Positions 33,388-42,198 of a DNA stretch of 64,000 nucleotides are shown here, piece by piece. Numbering within the stretch: position 1 is the stretch's first letter; each line of letters starts with the position of its first letter. The translations under genes and the position numbers were made by a program. This DNA comes from Robiginitomaculum sp. (GTDB lineage: Bacteria > Pseudomonadota > Alphaproteobacteria > Caulobacterales > Maricaulaceae). The notes beneath the pieces were generated by a model that was not told where the DNA came from, did no database searches, and was given only the letters and a program-made list of their open reading frames with translations. The stretch spans positions 1-64,000 of the forward strand of contig JAJFFT010000003.1 of assembly GCA_021776525.1 (NCBI GenBank). Reading direction: 5' to 3'.

Positions 33388-35604
33388 ATGAACCTCAAAT
33401 CACTTGGCCTTGGCGGTACGGCTCTAACCAGCCTTGCTGTCCTCATGTCACAAGGCATGTATGTAACACCTGCTGCGGCGCAAAGCGCCCGTGAAGATGC
33501 GATTATCGTGACGGCACGTAAACGGACAGAAAGTCTGTTTGAAACACCCGCAGCGATTAGCGCCTTTACGCCAGAACTATTGGAAGATCGCAATATTTCC
33601 AACCTGGATGATGTTGGCAAATACGTGCCTAACCTGACCATTACCCGCTATGGTGTTGGTAATACGGCACAGGCCGCAGTGTTTATTCGGGGCATTGGTT
33701 TACAGGATCATATTATTACCACTGATCCGGGCGTGGGTGTGTATCTGGACGGGGTTTATCTTGGCCGCCAGATGGGCGCCAATTTATCCTTAAGTAATAT
33801 CGAACGTATCGAGGTTTTGCGCGGTCCCCAAGGGACGCTTTACGGGCGTAATACGCTGGGCGGCGCGGTCAATATCATCACCAAAAAACCTGGCGATGAA
33901 GAAACCGCAACGATCAGTGTCAAAGGCGGAACGCGCGGCCGGGTTGCGGCGGATTTCTATTCCAATTTTGCCATGAGTGACCAGTTCGCCATTTCCACCA
34001 GTGGTGCCTTTAAACGGCGCAACGGGGTTGGTGATTTCCTCAATCTGCCAAGCGCGGATAAGCGCGTAGGCGAAGAGAACGAATTTAGCGGCCGTATTGT
34101 TGCGCGCTGGGAGCCCAGCGCCACATTCTCGACCCTGTTCTCGCTGGATGGAATGAGCGCCCACAACGGTTTGTCGCCGTATACCATTGGCTTTGATGCT
34201 TCGATCCCGGCGCCCGATCCGAACAATATTTTTGACGGCAGCTTTCCTTTGCTAAACGCCAGTCTGTTGCCGGCCAACCCCGATGACAACAACACCACCG
34301 TTGCCGGGCTGGACAGCACCACAAACCGGACGTTTGGTGTTTCGATCACGTCAGAATGGGAAGCCAGCGAAAACCTGACGGCTAAGGTCATCGCCAGCTA
34401 TCGCAGCTCGGATTACACCGGTGGTCTGGATGATGATGCCACGGCTTTGCGTCTTTCGGAATTTCCAGAAAACGGCAATGCCCAACAATCGTCATTGGAA
34501 CTGCAATTGAATGGCCAATATGGCGCACTGGATTTTGTCAGTGGCCTTTATTATTTCCACGAAGTTGGCGAAACAGAATCTGGCCCATGGGTTTTCAGCC
34601 CGTTTAATACCCCCGGCGCAGTCGAAGGTTTTGGTGATTTCGGGTTTTTTGACCTCAATCAGACAACCGACAGCTATGCGGCCTTTACCAATGTTAAATA
34701 CGCGCTCAGCGACCGCCTTTCGGTGGGTGCCGGTGTGCGCTATTCGCGCGATGAAAAAGACGCGGATGCACAATTCCCGACCTTTGCAACACGCAAATTT
34801 CTGAGTGAAAATTTTGATGCGTTCACCTGGGATGTTAATGCCAGTTATAATGTACGTGACGATGTTTTCGTCTATGGACAGATTCAGCGCGGCTATCAAA
34901 CCGGCGGTTTCCCGCCGCGTCCCTTTGGCGGCGCAGCACAGTTTGCATCGTTTGATAAAACCACATCAACCAATTTCGAAGTTGGCGCCAAAGGACGGAT
35001 GTCTGATTATCTGACGCTGATGGTTTCCGGTTTCTGGACCAATTACAATGATCTGGCCCTGCCGTTTTCCGACACCACAGCGGGCGGTGGTTTTGTCACC
35101 ATTATTGCCAATGCCGGCAAGTCGCGCTCTCGCGGCGTCGAGGTTGAAGGCTCGCTTTACCTGAGCGACAATTTCAGCATTAACGGCTCAATCGGTTATA
35201 TGGATGCCGAGATCAGACGCGTTGATCCCGGCACCATTGGTATTGCTCTTGGTGATACCCCCGCATTGACACCTGATCTGACGTTCTCGATCGCGCCCAA
35301 GATCACCATGCCGCTCGAAAACGGCGATACAGTGACTTTTAATGCGGATTATTCCTATCGCGGCAGCATGTTTGGCCAGTCGATCAACAGGGCCAGCGAA
35401 AAGCTGAAAAGCCGTGGACTGACAGGCTTTTCACTGGATTATCAGTCAACCGAAGGAGGCTGGACACTGGGTCTTTATGGCGAGAACATCTTTAACAAGG
35501 TGTATGATCAAGGTCGTCTGCAACAGGCCGGTTTTGTCGGTATCGTACGCAGTAATGACCGTTCCGAGTTTGGCATTCGTTTGAAAAAACGCTTTGGCGG
35601 ATAA
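33388..35604 (+). CDS. TonB-dependent outer-membrane receptor
   Basis: An outer-membrane barrel of 738 residues. A signal peptide ends at AAAQS (about residue 33), and a TonB box-like EDAIIVTARK follows. The plug domain runs to about 150 (LYGRNTLGGAVNIITKKPGD is the classical plug motif), then the barrel. It is of the type that takes up carbohydrates or polyphenols in Sphingomonadales and Maricaulales; the ligand cannot be read. The C-terminus (SEFGIRLKKRFGG) carries two extra glycines after the usual terminal Phe. GGGAG precedes ATG 33388. The gene stands alone between its promoter and a strong terminator. Confidence 0.93.
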   Translation: MNLKSLGLGGTALTSLAVLMSQGMYVTPAAAQSAREDAIIVTARKRTESLFETPAAISAFTPELLEDRNISNLDDVGKYVPNLTITRYGVGNTAQAAVFIRGIGLQDHIITTDPGVGVYLDGVYLGRQMGANLSLSNIERIEVLRGPQGTLYGRNTLGGAVNIITKKPGDEETATISVKGGTRGRVAADFYSNFAMSDQFAISTSGAFKRRNGVGDFLNLPSADKRVGEENEFSGRIVARWEPSATFSTLFSLDGMSAHNGLSPYTIGFDASIPAPDPNNIFDGSFPLLNASLLPANPDDNNTTVAGLDSTTNRTFGVSITSEWEASENLTAKVIASYRSSDYTGGLDDDATALRLSEFPENGNAQQSSLELQLNGQYGALDFVSGLYYFHEVGETESGPWVFSPFNTPGAVEGFGDFGFFDLNQTTDSYAAFTNVKYALSDRLSVGAGVRYSRDEKDADAQFPTFATRKFLSENFDAFTWDVNASYNVRDDVFVYGQIQRGYQTGGFPPRPFGGAAQFASFDKTTSTNFEVGAKGRMSDYLTLMVSGFWTNYNDLALPFSDTTAGGGFVTIIANAGKSRSRGVEVEGSLYLSDNFSINGSIGYMDAEIRRVDPGTIGIALGDTPALTPDLTFSIAPKITMPLENGDTVTFNADYSYRGSMFGQSINRASEKLKSRGLTGFSLDYQSTEGGWTLGLYGENIFNKVYDQGRLQQAGFVGIVRSNDRSEFGIRLKKRFGG

Positions 35605-35626
35605 GGCATTGTCTTTTGGCAGAAAG

Positions 35627-35657
35627 AAGGTCGCCGGTTTTGCCGGCGGCCTTTTTT
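35627..35657 (+). terminator. Intrinsic terminator after the TonB receptor
   Basis: A GC-rich hairpin (AAGG-CGCCGG with CCGGCG-CCTT across a TTTTG loop) is followed by a T-run at 35652-35657. It is 23 bases after the stop codon. Confidence 0.9.
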
Positions 35658-35761
35658 AATGATATTCCGGCAATGACAATTGGTCGCGCTTTTGGCGCAT
35701 AAAAGCATGATATAATGCACGGCATATGGTCACTTTCTTAATGTGTTTCAGAGGTCTTGTG

Positions 35762-36481
35762 ATGTTAAAAAATGCCTTATCCCTGGCCGTGCCGGCTGTC
35801 TTGCTCTGTGTGGGGTCGGTGATGGCCGATCCGCCGGAAGCCCCCGAAGATACACAGGAAGAGCCTTTCGATCTTGACCAAATCGAAGACACGGCGGTTT
35901 ACACACCGCATCATTCCATCATCAACCTTTCCGGGCTGGACGAGGCCTTGATCGGGACGTGGCGGCTGCGCGACGCCTTTATGGATTTGCCGCAATTACA
36001 AAGGTCTTTTCCGACAACTGGGCGGACGCTCAGCATCACGGCCAATGGTGCTTATAACGAAGACTACAGCACCGCCCGTTTTACGGACCAGGCCGCCGGG
36101 GCGGGTGCGGTCTTGCCTTATGGGTTGAAGTCCTGTTTTGAAACCGCAGAGTTTTCCGGGGCCAGTTCTGGCTCGATGATGATCGAGCCATATTTTGATC
36201 TGGATGCTGAGCCTGATGAGAACGGCTATCCGGTACGGTTTACACTTTATCTGAAGCGTAATATGGGGGCAGAGCGCCCGAAAATATTGTGTCCAGGGTC
36301 CACGCAAAACGCAACAACTACCGCCGTATCGCCGCCTTTGGGAACCGGACGCGTTGAATCTACCACCCAGGGCCCACGGCTGGCTTATACATATTCTGTC
36401 TCAGCGGATTGGTCCGTGCTGGAGATGAGTACGCAAAGACCACCGCATTTGAGGTACACATTTATCAGGCAGGGTTTCTAA
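35762..36481 (+). CDS. Secreted protein of unknown function
   Basis: I do not recognise this family. The protein of 239 residues has a clean Sec signal peptide (LKNALSLAVPAVLLCVGSVMA), an acidic Pro/Glu-rich segment and a mostly beta mature part with two cysteines (LKSCFET and KILCPGS) that could form one disulfide. The start at 35762 follows AGAGG; a longer frame to 35726 lacks a ribosome site. It lies between the TonB receptor terminator and the chemoreceptor, and no partner is obvious. Confidence 0.6.
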   Translation: MLKNALSLAVPAVLLCVGSVMADPPEAPEDTQEEPFDLDQIEDTAVYTPHHSIINLSGLDEALIGTWRLRDAFMDLPQLQRSFPTTGRTLSITANGAYNEDYSTARFTDQAAGAGAVLPYGLKSCFETAEFSGASSGSMMIEPYFDLDAEPDENGYPVRFTLYLKRNMGAERPKILCPGSTQNATTTAVSPPLGTGRVESTTQGPRLAYTYSVSADWSVLEMSTQRPPHLRYTFIRQGF

Positions 36482-36564
36482 GGGACTTTTGCACACCATA
36501 TTAGCAAATCCGTAACCCTAACGCGGCAAATTAGGGCTTTCCAAGGACTATATGGTGGGTAGCT

Positions 36565-37938
36565 ATGTCTAAATTTTCCGCACGGCCAATGGCAAAAATT
36601 TCAGAAAGTAGCGCGCCTGATAATTGTATAGAGCCAGAAATTCTGGAAGGCATTGCCGATGCCATGATTTCAGGCCAGAAAGTTGACCTGCAATCGACAA
36701 TCCCTGCACCGCTCTTGCCGGCCTTTGAGAAAATCGCCAAAGCCATTGCTGATCGCGATGAAAATGATCTCAGCCGCTCGGTGGCTTTTTCTATGCAGGC
36801 CAGCGACTCAATGGCGTCGGTCGCCAAAATCACCGGCAGCGTCCGCGACGTGAATGACCGGGCCAGCAATATGGCTGCGGCCATTGAAGAGCTGAATGCC
36901 TCAATCGGGCAGATCAGCACAGCGGCCCAGTCTTCGTCAGAAGAGATGGAAAACGCCGCCATGAAAAGTCGCGAAAGCGCCGGTGCAATCAACGAGATGC
37001 AAGGGGCCAGCCGCCAAATTTCCGAAGCCATGGGCAGTATGGAAGAGCGGGTTAATGTTCTATCCCGTGCTGCTGAGCAAATCAGCGAGTTTGTTGGCAG
37101 CATTGAAGCCATTGCCAGCCAAACCAATTTGTTGGCCCTGAATGCAACGATCGAAGCTGCGCGGGCCGGCGATGCCGGGCGCGGCTTTGCGGTTGTGGCC
37201 AGCGAAGTGAAAGCCTTGTCCGGGCAAACACAGACGGCAACCGAGGATATTCAAAAACACATTTCACAGCTTGCTGCCGATATGTCAGAATTGCTGGGTG
37301 CCGTCAGTCAGGCACGCGGTGCCGTGGATCAGGGCGAAACCCTGTCCACCGAAGTCAGTGAAAAGGTCAACGAAGTTGAAGGTCTGGTTAGCAGCAATTC
37401 AGCCCGCATGAGTGAGCTGGCCGGTGTGTTGGCTGAACAAACCGAAGCAACGACCGAACTTTCCGAAAATGTCAGTGTTGTTGCGGGTCATGCCAATCAG
37501 GCCGCCGACCACGCAAATTCGGTTGTCACATCTGTTGGCGCTTCCGAGGCGCTGATCAGCGAGCAGTTTGCACAACTTGATGGCCGGGAAATCGACGGCT
37601 TTATCCGCCAGCGGGCAAAGTCAGACCACTTTATGTGGAAAAAGAACCTCTCGGAAATGTTGGTCGGGTTGAATAATCTTACCGAAGATGAACTGGCCGA
37701 TCATCACTCATGCCGCCTTGGCAAATGGTATGATAACAGCACCGATGGTGCCTTGCGTTCACACTCTGCTTTTGCCGCTCTGAAACAGCCGCACAAAGAC
37801 GTCCATGATCATGGCAAACGTGCAGCGGCGTTGTTTGCCGCGGGTGACCGCGCCGGTGCCGAAGCCGAGGTCGTGAAAATGGAAGACGCGTCAGGCATCG
37901 TCGTTCAGCATCTGGACGAATTACTGCGCATAGGTTGA
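36565..37938 (+). CDS. Soluble methyl-accepting chemotaxis protein with CZB zinc-binding domain
   Basis: A cytoplasmic receptor of 457 residues with no membrane segment. A short N-terminal part with no sensory domain I recognise is followed by the signalling coiled coil (about 75-335), whose hairpin tip reads [22 protein letters not shown] and contacts CheA/CheW. The C-terminal 110 residues are a chemoreceptor zinc-binding domain: His355 in KSDHFMWKK, Cys383 in [10 protein letters not shown] and His410/His414 in [12 protein letters not shown] receptors sense zinc or hypochlorous acid through the zinc-thiolate. No other chemotaxis gene lies nearby. Confidence 0.92.
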   Translation: MSKFSARPMAKISESSAPDNCIEPEILEGIADAMISGQKVDLQSTIPAPLLPAFEKIAKAIADRDENDLSRSVAFSMQASDSMASVAKITGSVRDVNDRASNMAAAIEELNASIGQISTAAQSSSEEMENAAMKSRESAGAINEMQGASRQISEAMGSMEERVNVLSRAAEQISEFVGSIEAIASQTNLLALNATIEAARAGDAGRGFAVVASEVKALSGQTQTATEDIQKHISQLAADMSELLGAVSQARGAVDQGETLSTEVSEKVNEVEGLVSSNSARMSELAGVLAEQTEATTELSENVSVVAGHANQAADHANSVVTSVGASEALISEQFAQLDGREIDGFIRQRAKSDHFMWKKNLSEMLVGLNNLTEDELADHHSCRLGKWYDNSTDGALRSHSAFAALKQPHKDVHDHGKRAAALFAAGDRAGAEAEVVKMEDASGIVVQHLDELLRIG

Positions 37939-37942
37939 GCTA

Positions 37943-38401
37943 TTAGTCCTCGTCGGCCATACGGCTTTTCCTAAGGTCTTCTAGGAAACCTTCGCGGTCG
38001 GTGTTTACCCGCTCCACTATGTCGGGCCTGGCCGTAGTTTCAGGATCATAAGCCGCGCTCCAGCGCACCATCTCCAAGACCAGTGGCGCCAGATCAAAGC
38101 CTTTTTGGGTGAGCTGGTAGAGATAACGGCGCTGGTTCTTCGGATCACGGGTTTTGCTGATCAGCCCTTCATCCTGCAAATGCTTGAGCCGATTGGCCAA
38201 TATGTTGGTGGCAATGCCTTCTTCGGCTGCCAGAAACTCCCCATAGGTTTCCTTGCCGCGCATCAAGATGTCGCGGATGATGATCAAACTCCATTTATCG
38301 CCAACAGTATCCAACGCAAAAGCAATGGGGCAACCCGTCTGTCTTTTGGTCTTTGGACACGTGCAATTTTTACGGCATTTGGAACAGCGAGAACAGGACA
38401 C
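37943..38401 (-). CDS. HxlR family transcriptional regulator with cysteine-rich N-terminus
   Basis: A winged-helix repressor whose HxlR core begins GCPIAFALDTVGDKWSLIIIRD and includes NILANRLKHLQDEGLISK. The N-terminus has five cysteines in about twelve residues (CSRCSKCRKNCTC) before the usual CPI cysteine, which suggests metal or thiol sensing. I use GTG 38401 (152 residues). The frame is open back to an ATG at 38467, but that ATG lies inside an inverted repeat that looks like an operator, so the longer form is doubtful. It is divergent from a methyltransferase gene and likely represses both. Confidence 0.82.
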   Translation of the reverse strand: MSCSRCSKCRKNCTCPKTKRQTGCPIAFALDTVGDKWSLIIIRDILMRGKETYGEFLAAEEGIATNILANRLKHLQDEGLISKTRDPKNQRRYLYQLTQKGFDLAPLVLEMVRWSAAYDPETTARPDIVERVNTDREGFLEDLRKSRMADED

Positions 38402-38422
38402 AATAAGAATCTCAAAAATATC

Positions 38423-38479
38423 ACTTGCAATATGCAAGTTGTTGGATATGGTGCATTTCACTTGCATAACACAAGTGAA
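38423..38479. promoter_or_regulatory. Two operator-like inverted repeats between hxlR and the methyltransferase gene
   Basis: ACTTGCA-ATA-TGCAAGT (38423-38439) and TTCACTTG-CATAACA-CAAGTGAA (38457-38479) are both perfect inverted repeats sharing the half-site CACTTG or ACTTGCA. They fill the gap between the HxlR gene and the divergent gene. HxlR dimers bind sites of this kind, so autoregulation is likely. Confidence 0.75.
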
Positions 38480-38561
38480 TGAAGTTTCAAAATATAGTCA
38501 CAAAGCGCCATGCTGGTCATGGCCAGGCAAGTTCTGTCACACACCAGCTGAGGAAGAGATA

Positions 38562-39401
38562 ATGAGCCTTGATACAAACGATATACAGGTCATAGACCAT
38601 TATCAGGACGGCGGCTTGCTGGCCCGCATTGATCATGGGTTGCGCGCCGCCGGGTTGGATCCTGATACAATCATTGCTGCGGATATTACGCCGGTTGACG
38701 AGTTTCATATTGGCGGGCGCGAAGCCACACTGCACATTTTATCAAAAATGGGCATTAAAACCGGTGATCAGGTATTGGATATTGGTTGTGGGATTGGCGG
38801 CGCGGCGCGGACGCTGGCCAATGCAACTGGCTGCCATGTCACGGGCATTGATTTGACCCCGGAATATATTGATATTGCCCAGGTGCTGACGCAGCGGTGT
38901 AAGATGAGTGAACAAACCCGTTTCGAGGTCGCCAATGCCTGCGCCATGCCGTTTGCCGATGGCCAGTTTGACAGTGCCATCACCTTGCATGTTGCCATGA
39001 ATATTGAAGACCGCGAGACGCTTTACCGTGAAACAGCGCGGGTGCTTAAACCGGGTGCGGTGCTGGCCATTTATGATGTCATGGCCATGAATGGTGAAGC
39101 ACTGGAATATCCGGCACCTTGGGCCAGCAGTGAGAAGACCAGTTTTTTAAAAAGCCCGGCCGAGATGAGCGCCCTGTTGGATGGAGCAGGTTTTGACATC
39201 ATGTACGAGGAAAATCGCGGCGAAATGGCCGCGGCCTTTTTTCAGAAAATTTCATCCGGTAATAGCGAAAATTCCGGGCCACCGCCATTGGGTGTGCATA
39301 TCGTGATGGGGAAAGATGCCCCTTTGAAAGTCAAAAATACGATGAAGAACATTGTCGCTGGGCGTATTGCCCCGGTGATCATGACGGCGCGCAAGCGGTA
39401 A
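38562..39401 (+). CDS. SAM-dependent class I methyltransferase
   Basis: A cytoplasmic enzyme of 279 residues with the class I SAM motif VLDIGCGIGGAARTLA (motif I, near residue 68), GIDLTPEYIDIA (motif II) and FDSAITLHVAMNIED. It resembles UbiE/sarcosine-dimethylglycine-type methyltransferases; the substrate is unknown. GAGGAAGAGATA precedes the ATG at 38562. The frame is open further upstream through the operator region and is not used. Divergent HxlR is its probable regulator. Confidence 0.85.
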   Translation: MSLDTNDIQVIDHYQDGGLLARIDHGLRAAGLDPDTIIAADITPVDEFHIGGREATLHILSKMGIKTGDQVLDIGCGIGGAARTLANATGCHVTGIDLTPEYIDIAQVLTQRCKMSEQTRFEVANACAMPFADGQFDSAITLHVAMNIEDRETLYRETARVLKPGAVLAIYDVMAMNGEALEYPAPWASSEKTSFLKSPAEMSALLDGAGFDIMYEENRGEMAAAFFQKISSGNSENSGPPPLGVHIVMGKDAPLKVKNTMKNIVAGRIAPVIMTARKR

Positions 39402-39412
39402 GACATTCCCCT

Positions 39413-39482
39413 ATGGGCCATGGCCCGGCGGCTGCGTTGGCTGACGTACAAGCCTTTCCCCTCCCCGGGACGCAGTCGCCAC
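39413..39482 (+). repeat. 70-base structured repeat, copy 1
   Basis: This segment is identical over 70 bases to 40759-40828 in the same orientation. It begins with the palindrome GGGCCATGGCCC (39415-39426), then GGCGGCTGCGT (39427-39437), which pairs with ACGCAGTCGCC (39470-39480) with one mismatch around a 32-base loop. It lies between two convergent gene ends. Confidence 0.92.
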
Positions 39483-39487
39483 CTTTG

Positions 39488-40102
39488 TTACGGAACCGGT
39501 GCTTGTAACGCAATTAAAACCCGGTCGGGCAGGGCGCGCGAAAAGCTATCATCCAGTGGCTGGTGTCCCACAAGCAGGCGGTAATAAATCGGGCCAAAAA
39601 TCAAATCCAGCGCCAAATCTGTATCCAGGCTTTGATCAATTTGCCCATCGTCTTTGCCCTGTTGAATGAGCGTGCGGGCCGGATTTTGCAATAAGTTGAA
39701 AAAACGCTGGCGAAACTCGTCCAGAACATGGGCATCTGATTGGCCTTCTCCGATGATCTCTGCCACGATTTTCCCGTCGCGGCCCCGTAACTGCGCTATG
39801 GTCTGGTTGAGTTGGTCGGTGAGGGCTTCAATGGTATTATTGGGCCTACCCGATTGCTTTTGAGAACCCATACGTTCCAGAAAAGCATCCATGACCAGCG
39901 CACATTTCGAATCCCACCATCGGTAAATTGTTGGCTTGCCAACACCTGCGGCCTTGGCAATCCCGCCAATGGTAATTGTGCGCACCGGCATTGTTTCCAT
40001 CAGTTCAGCCGTGGCGCACAGGATTGCCTGGTGCGCTTGTTCGCTGCGTGGACGACCCGGTTTGCGATTTTGGCTCACTTTTTCTGCCTCACCACTTGCC
40101 AC
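39488..40102 (-). CDS. TetR/AcrR family transcriptional regulator
   Basis: A repressor of 204 residues: a Lys/Arg-rich start, a TetR helix-turn-helix (about 40-62, ITIGGIAKAAGVGKPTIYRWWDSKCAL) and a C-terminal ligand and dimer domain of the TetR_C_16-like type (ALDLIFGPIYYRLLVGHQPLDD). It is divergent from an AhpD-like gene with a perfect 12-base palindrome between them, the probable operator. The pair is bracketed by two copies of the 70-base repeat. Confidence 0.9.
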   Translation of the reverse strand: MASGEAEKVSQNRKPGRPRSEQAHQAILCATAELMETMPVRTITIGGIAKAAGVGKPTIYRWWDSKCALVMDAFLERMGSQKQSGRPNNTIEALTDQLNQTIAQLRGRDGKIVAEIIGEGQSDAHVLDEFRQRFFNLLQNPARTLIQQGKDDGQIDQSLDTDLALDLIFGPIYYRLLVGHQPLDDSFSRALPDRVLIALQAPVP

Positions 40103-40125
40103 GGCAACCTCAAATGATTATAAAA

Positions 40126-40137
40126 CGTTACGTAACG
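40126..40137. promoter_or_regulatory. TetR-type operator palindrome
   Basis: CGTTACGTAACG is a perfect palindrome in the 83-base divergent gap, flanked by A-rich DNA. A half-site CGTTAC recurs at about 40153. It is the likely binding site of the adjacent TetR regulator. Confidence 0.75.
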
Positions 40138-40185
40138 AAATTAAAATATTCTCGTTACACCTTCCACTAGCACAGGATGAAAACC

Positions 40186-40731
40186 ATGTCATTTCTCAGT
40201 TACTCGACGACCTTCAAAGGCGTTGTTGATATATTCATGCACGATCCAAAAGGCTATTTGCCGTTCACACAACTTATGGCCTCTATTATGGACACAGATT
40301 CAGAGCTTGCCAGAGCCGAACGGGAAATGCTGGCACTTTATGTGTCGGCGCGAAATGCGTGCCATTATTGTGTGGGTTCGCACAAGGCTGTGCTTTGCGC
40401 ACTGGATGTTGATCCAGCGCTTATTGCAGCTGCTGAAAAAGGGCAGTCAAAGCACAGTAAAATGCAGGCGGTGCTCGATTTTGGTGGCAAGCTGACACAG
40501 GCACCGGGTGCGGTGGATGAGAGCGATATTGCAGCTTTGCGACAGGTCGGGTGGTCAGATCAGGCCATAGAAGACGTTATCAAGGTAGTTTCATTGTTCA
40601 GTTTTTTAAACCGGCTGGTCGACGGCATGGGCGTAAAGGGCAGTGCCGACGGTTTTGTACAGGCAGGCCGTATGATCGCCGAACATGGGTATGGCCCCGT
40701 TGTACAAATGGTGCAGGGCAAAGCCATCTGA
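40186..40731 (+). CDS. AhpD-like / carboxymuconolactone decarboxylase family protein
   Basis: A helical protein of 181 residues with the AhpD redox motif CHYC (Cys59 and Cys62) followed by VGSHKAVL. Such proteins reduce peroxides or act in peroxidase systems; the family also holds true decarboxylases, but the CxxC argues for redox. AGGA eight bases before ATG 40186 supports that start (an ATG nine bases earlier is possible). It is divergent from the TetR gene and probably repressed by it. Confidence 0.85.
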   Translation: MSFLSYSTTFKGVVDIFMHDPKGYLPFTQLMASIMDTDSELARAEREMLALYVSARNACHYCVGSHKAVLCALDVDPALIAAAEKGQSKHSKMQAVLDFGGKLTQAPGAVDESDIAALRQVGWSDQAIEDVIKVVSLFSFLNRLVDGMGVKGSADGFVQAGRMIAEHGYGPVVQMVQGKAI

Positions 40732-40758
40732 TTATGCCTGAAAAGACGGCGTGAAAGA

Positions 40759-40828
40759 ATGGGCCATGGCCCGGCGGCTGCGTTGGCTGACGTACAAGCC
40801 TTTCCCCTCCCCGGGACGCAGTCGCCAC
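40759..40828 (+). repeat. 70-base structured repeat, copy 2
   Basis: It is identical to copy 1 at 39413-39482, 1346 bases away, and again lies between two convergent gene ends (the AhpD-like gene and the serine hydrolase gene). The sequence context on both sides differs from that of copy 1, so the repeat unit is sharply bounded. Confidence 0.92.
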
Positions 40829-40834
40829 TTACTG

Positions 40835-42100
40835 TCAGGGTAGGGATGGGCCATAAACCGCTCTGGCCATGCGCTCGCGCAGCTTTACAGCGTCGGCACC
40901 AATAAGCTGGTCATACATGACCACAGTCAAATCATTCGCAGGATCGACAAAAAAGAACGTTCCAGCCAGTCCACCCCAATAGAATGAACCGGGTGCATAG
41001 GCCAGCTCGCTTTGGTGATCTGTACGAATGGCAAAATCAAGGCCGAAAGTGTTATCTTCGCCCAAGCCTTCGCGGGCAATGTTGCCCAACTGGTCCTGGG
41101 TCATCATGTGCAAAGTTTTGGGATTGACCAGACGGGCGCCGTCCAAAATGCCTTCATTTTGCAGCATCCGCGCAAAGCGCATGTAATCATCAATGCTCGA
41201 AACCAGACCGCCGCCGCCACTTTCGAACGCAACATCGGTTATAAATGGGCTGTCCGCCGAAAAAGGAGGCTCGTCACCCAGACGCTTTACGCCTTTCTTG
41301 TTCAGCTGGTACATGGCTGCGAAACGCGCCTGTTGGTCTTTGGGGACCATAAAGCCGGTATCTTTCATCCCCAGTGGATCAAAAATGCGGTTTTTCAAAA
41401 ACACGCCCAGTGTTTGACCAGAGAGCACTTCGATCAGCCGACCCTGAACATCGACGGCCACACTGTAATGCCAGGTTTCGCCCGGTTGAAAGAGCAAGGG
41501 CATGGTGCCCAGATCATGGCTTAATTGTTCATTTGTGCGGTCATATCCCAAAAGGCCGCTTTTGCGGTACATTTTGTCCACTGGCGTGTCGCCAAACACC
41601 CCATATGTCATACCCGCTGTGTGGCGCATCAGATCGCGAACGGTTACAGGGCGGTTTGGTGCCGTGAGTTGCGGATTGCCTTCGGCATCAAGGCCGGTGA
41701 AGACTTTCAGGTCTGCATATTCTGGCATAAATTTAGAGATCGGATCGTCTAGCGCGAACTTGCCCTCTTCGAATAACATCATCAGGGCAATGCCGGTGAT
41801 CGGCTTGGTCATCGAATAAACGCGTACAATGGTGTCGCGCGTAAAAGGCGTTTCTGCTTCGCGGTCTTGGTTGCCCACGGCTTTGAAATAGGTTTCACGG
41901 CCAGACTGATAGACCAGAACCGAGGCGCCGGGCACAATACCTTTGGACTTAACCTGCGCCAAAAATGCGTCCAGACGTTCGGCGCGGGCGGTGTCTTGGG
42001 CGCTGAAGGGTGGTGGTGCCTGTACCGTCTGTGTGCTGGTTGCACAGGAGGCCAGCAAAATGCCGCACAAAGCCATCAGGCCAAATTGAAATCTACGCAT
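40835..42100 (-). CDS. Beta-lactamase family serine hydrolase, lipoprotein
   Basis: A class C beta-lactamase-fold protein of 421 residues. The lipoprotein signal ends in LASC (Cys19). The catalytic SxxK is SMTK (Ser96, Lys99) and the YxN-like motif is HYSV (Tyr, but Ser-Val instead of Asn). RDLMRHTAGMTYG and FDPLGMKDTGF are the usual esterase-type family marks. It is probably an esterase or peptidase rather than a beta-lactamase. I start at ATG 42100; the longer frame to 42121 lies outside the signal. Confidence 0.88.
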   Translation of the reverse strand: MRRFQFGLMALCGILLASCATSTQTVQAPPPFSAQDTARAERLDAFLAQVKSKGIVPGASVLVYQSGRETYFKAVGNQDREAETPFTRDTIVRVYSMTKPITGIALMMLFEEGKFALDDPISKFMPEYADLKVFTGLDAEGNPQLTAPNRPVTVRDLMRHTAGMTYGVFGDTPVDKMYRKSGLLGYDRTNEQLSHDLGTMPLLFQPGETWHYSVAVDVQGRLIEVLSGQTLGVFLKNRIFDPLGMKDTGFMVPKDQQARFAAMYQLNKKGVKRLGDEPPFSADSPFITDVAFESGGGGLVSSIDDYMRFARMLQNEGILDGARLVNPKTLHMMTQDQLGNIAREGLGEDNTFGLDFAIRTDHQSELAYAPGSFYWGGLAGTFFFVDPANDLTVVMYDQLIGADAVKLRERMARAVYGPSLP

Positions 42101-42198
42101 AATTGTTTCCCACTGATACATGTTCGTGGCACATGATGAATGTGCATGCCAGCTAAGTCAAAGTTTTGCCAAAGTTTTACACGCTGGCCGCGCCGTCG

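Noticed and set aside
38402..38467. N-terminal extension of the HxlR regulator
   Set aside because: The extra codons encode the inverted repeats that look like operators; not excluded but less likely.
40835..42100. True beta-lactamase
   Set aside because: The SxxK is present but the YxN motif is altered, and the overall pattern is of the esterase/peptidase type.
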